A stretch of 64,000 bases of DNA from Ignavibacteriota bacterium (GTDB taxonomy: Bacteria; Bacteroidota; Ignavibacteria; UBA10030), in the NCBI GenBank assembly GCA_003170475.1, contig PMZI01000010.1:18301-82300 (forward strand). The letters run 5' to 3'. Below, in pieces: positions 62,759 through 64,000 of the stretch. The position numbers and the translations under genes were made by a program. Position 1 is the stretch's first letter; each line of letters starts with the position of its first letter. Under the pieces are notes generated by a model. It worked only from the letters and a program-made list of their open reading frames with translations. It was not told the DNA's origin and searched no databases.

Positions 62759-63400
62759 ATGAACGATCCGCTGGAAAATACCGCAAAACAAACCGACGAG
62801 AGAGAATCTACAAAAGCGGCTGAACCTGAAAATCAGCCGGTAGAAGTTCCGGAGGAGTCGACGGATCTGAACCAACGTTTGGCTCAAGCTGAAAAGCAGG
62901 TCGAGTTCTACAAGGATCAGCTTCTCCGCAGGGTTGCCGATTTCGACAATTTCAAGAAACGGGCGGAATCTGAATCGGCGTCTGTTTTTAAGTATGCGAA
63001 AGTTGATATCATTCAGGAACTCCTTCCTGTCATAGACGATTTTGAGCGATCGTTGAAGCTCGCCAAAGACCGTAGAGAATCGGAACCATTTGCCAAAGGA
63101 GTCGAGCTCATCTATCAGAAACTGACGAAATTTTTGCAGTCGCAAGGCGTGAAGGAGATCGAGTCGCTCGGCAAGGAATTTGACGTTCATTTCCACGACG
63201 CATTGCTCCAGATTCCACGGAGTGACGTCCCTCCTCATGTTGTCATCGAGGTTGTGGACAAAGGATATATGCTTGAGGATCGCGTCCTGCGTCATGCAAA
63301 AGTGGTTGTATCAGCAAGTCCGACTGGTGACGACACTGACGTGAACAAGAACGACGAGCAATCCATCGGGCCAGAGACCACCACGAAGATCGAGAACTAG
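62759..63400 (+). CDS. grpE: GrpE, nucleotide exchange factor for DnaK
   Basis: 213 residues from the ATG at 62759, 11 bp after hrcA. A disordered acidic N-terminus is followed by a long coiled coil ([20 protein letters not shown], then [18 protein letters not shown]), the helical bundle with [13 protein letters not shown], and the beta-domain with [18 protein letters not shown] and [20 protein letters not shown], then KVVVS. It accelerates ADP release from DnaK. dnaJ follows eight bases later. Confidence 0.95.
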   Translation: MNDPLENTAKQTDERESTKAAEPENQPVEVPEESTDLNQRLAQAEKQVEFYKDQLLRRVADFDNFKKRAESESASVFKYAKVDIIQELLPVIDDFERSLKLAKDRRESEPFAKGVELIYQKLTKFLQSQGVKEIESLGKEFDVHFHDALLQIPRSDVPPHVVIEVVDKGYMLEDRVLRHAKVVVSASPTGDDTDVNKNDEQSIGPETTTKIEN

Positions 63401-63408
63401 AGAGTAGA

Positions 63409-64000
63409 ATGGCAAAACGGGACTATTACGAAATACTCGGCATCTCACGCACTGCAACCCCGGATGAGATCAAGAAGGCATATCGGCAGATGGCAATGAA
63501 GTACCATCCCGATCGCAATCCGGGGAATAAGGAAGCCGAAGAGGTATTCAAGGAAGCAGCGGAAGCATACGAGGTGCTCGGCGATCAGGACAAGCGAAGA
63601 CGCTATGACCAGTTCGGCCATGAAGGCATGCGAGGCACGAACTATCATGAATTCCACGATGTCAATGACATCTTCTCAACGTTTGGCGACATCTTTGGAG
63701 GTGGAATCGGTGGCGGAATTTTTGACGAGGTGTTCGGCGGCCGCGGCCGGCGGTCGGGACGATCACACCAGGGAACGACAGGTGCAGACCTGAAAGCGAA
63801 GCTCCCTCTGACGCTCGAGGAAATCTCCACCGGCATCGAGAAGAAGCTGAAAATCAAGAAACAAAAGAAGTGTGATGTCTGTAACGGTACCGGCGCCAAA
63901 CCGGGAACAGGCTCTTCGAACTGCCCACAGTGTGAGGGAAGCGGTGAGTTACGGCAGGTCTCCCGATCCATGTTCGGGCAATTTGTCAATATAACGACAT
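63409..64000 (+). CDS. dnaJ: Chaperone DnaJ, 3' end beyond the window
   Basis: The first 197 residues are visible; the frame is open at base 64000. The J domain (residues 1-70) has the HPD motif in [18 protein letters not shown] glycine/phenylalanine-rich region follows ([20 protein letters not shown]). Then comes the start of the zinc-finger domain, with the first two CxxCxGxG repeats CDVCNGTG and CPQCEGSG. DnaJ delivers clients to DnaK and stimulates its ATPase. AGAGTAG precedes the ATG. dnaK itself is not in the window. Confidence 0.97.
   Translation, partial: MAKRDYYEILGISRTATPDEIKKAYRQMAMKYHPDRNPGNKEAEEVFKEAAEAYEVLGDQDKRRRYDQFGHEGMRGTNYHEFHDVNDIFSTFGDIFGGGIGGGIFDEVFGGRGRRSGRSHQGTTGADLKAKLPLTLEEISTGIEKKLKIKKQKKCDVCNGTGAKPGTGSSNCPQCEGSGELRQVSRSMFGQFVNITT

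Noticed and set aside
1..64000. CRISPR arrays, tRNA or rRNA genes, integrase or transposase genes, prophage
   Set aside because: No regularly spaced repeats, no TTCGAATC-type tRNA arms in intergenic DNA, and no such proteins among the frames.

Overview
The window reads as ordinary chromosome from a Gram-negative bacterium of the Bacteroidota/Chlorobiota/Ignavibacteriota (FCB) superphylum. I lean towards an Ignavibacteria-like lineage, but that is inference; no rRNA or other decisive marker is present. The grounds are many signal-peptide and lipoprotein genes, paired M16 peptidases, a DUF6249 protein, a class II (B12) ribonucleotide reductase, type I GAPDH with PGK, and a decayed fragment resembling a type IX secretion C-terminal sorting domain. 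Base composition looks about 50-55 percent GC by eye. I found no tRNA, rRNA, CRISPR array, prophage or intact transposase.

Layout. 1-7.8 kb: the end of a membrane hydrolase-like gene, two orphan genes, then a minus-strand run ymdB-folD-carotenoid gene-photolyase, and an ECF sigma/anti-sigma pair facing a DUF6249 membrane gene. 8-16 kb: secreted proteins, a Pro-aminopeptidase, glutamine synthetase, a beta-lactamase-like hydrolase, a lipoprotein and a lone type II/IV secretion ATPase. 15.7-28.1 kb: minus-strand genes, namely a glycosidase-like/aldolase/YjbR group, rhomboid-ispG, gap and pgk, comF, uvrB, a four-helix-bundle (23S IVP-type) cassette and an unknown gene. 28.3-32.3 kb: a lipoprotein and two M16 peptidases. 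32.4-36.4 kb: minus-strand purM-DUF2721-GNAT-histidine kinase. 36.6-54 kb: mostly plus-strand housekeeping genes (FAH hydrolase, M23 peptidase, valS, OsmC, dinB polymerase, truA-lspA, fucI, deoC, two SPOR lipoproteins). 54-60 kb: a decayed acyl-CoA ligase end, nrdJ with a long structured leader, and two peptidases. 60.2-64 kb: carA, divergent from hrcA-grpE-dnaJ, which runs off the window.

Genes that appear to work together: the ECF sigma factor, its zinc-finger anti-sigma and the divergent DUF6249 gene (matching promoters on both strands); gap and pgk (lower glycolysis, with a large dyad at the gap promoter); an active plus a degenerate M16 peptidase; truA-lspA and deoC-SPOR-SPOR joined by ATGA overlaps; and the heat-shock set hrcA-grpE-dnaJ.

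Most worth following up: the structured nrdJ leader with competing pairings and a terminator-like hairpin; the mirrored ECF promoters; the perfect 14-bp dyad at the gap promoter; the IVP cassette bracketed by 16-bp inverted repeats, with related repeats between gap and pgk; and the sorting-domain remnant lying in frame behind comF.
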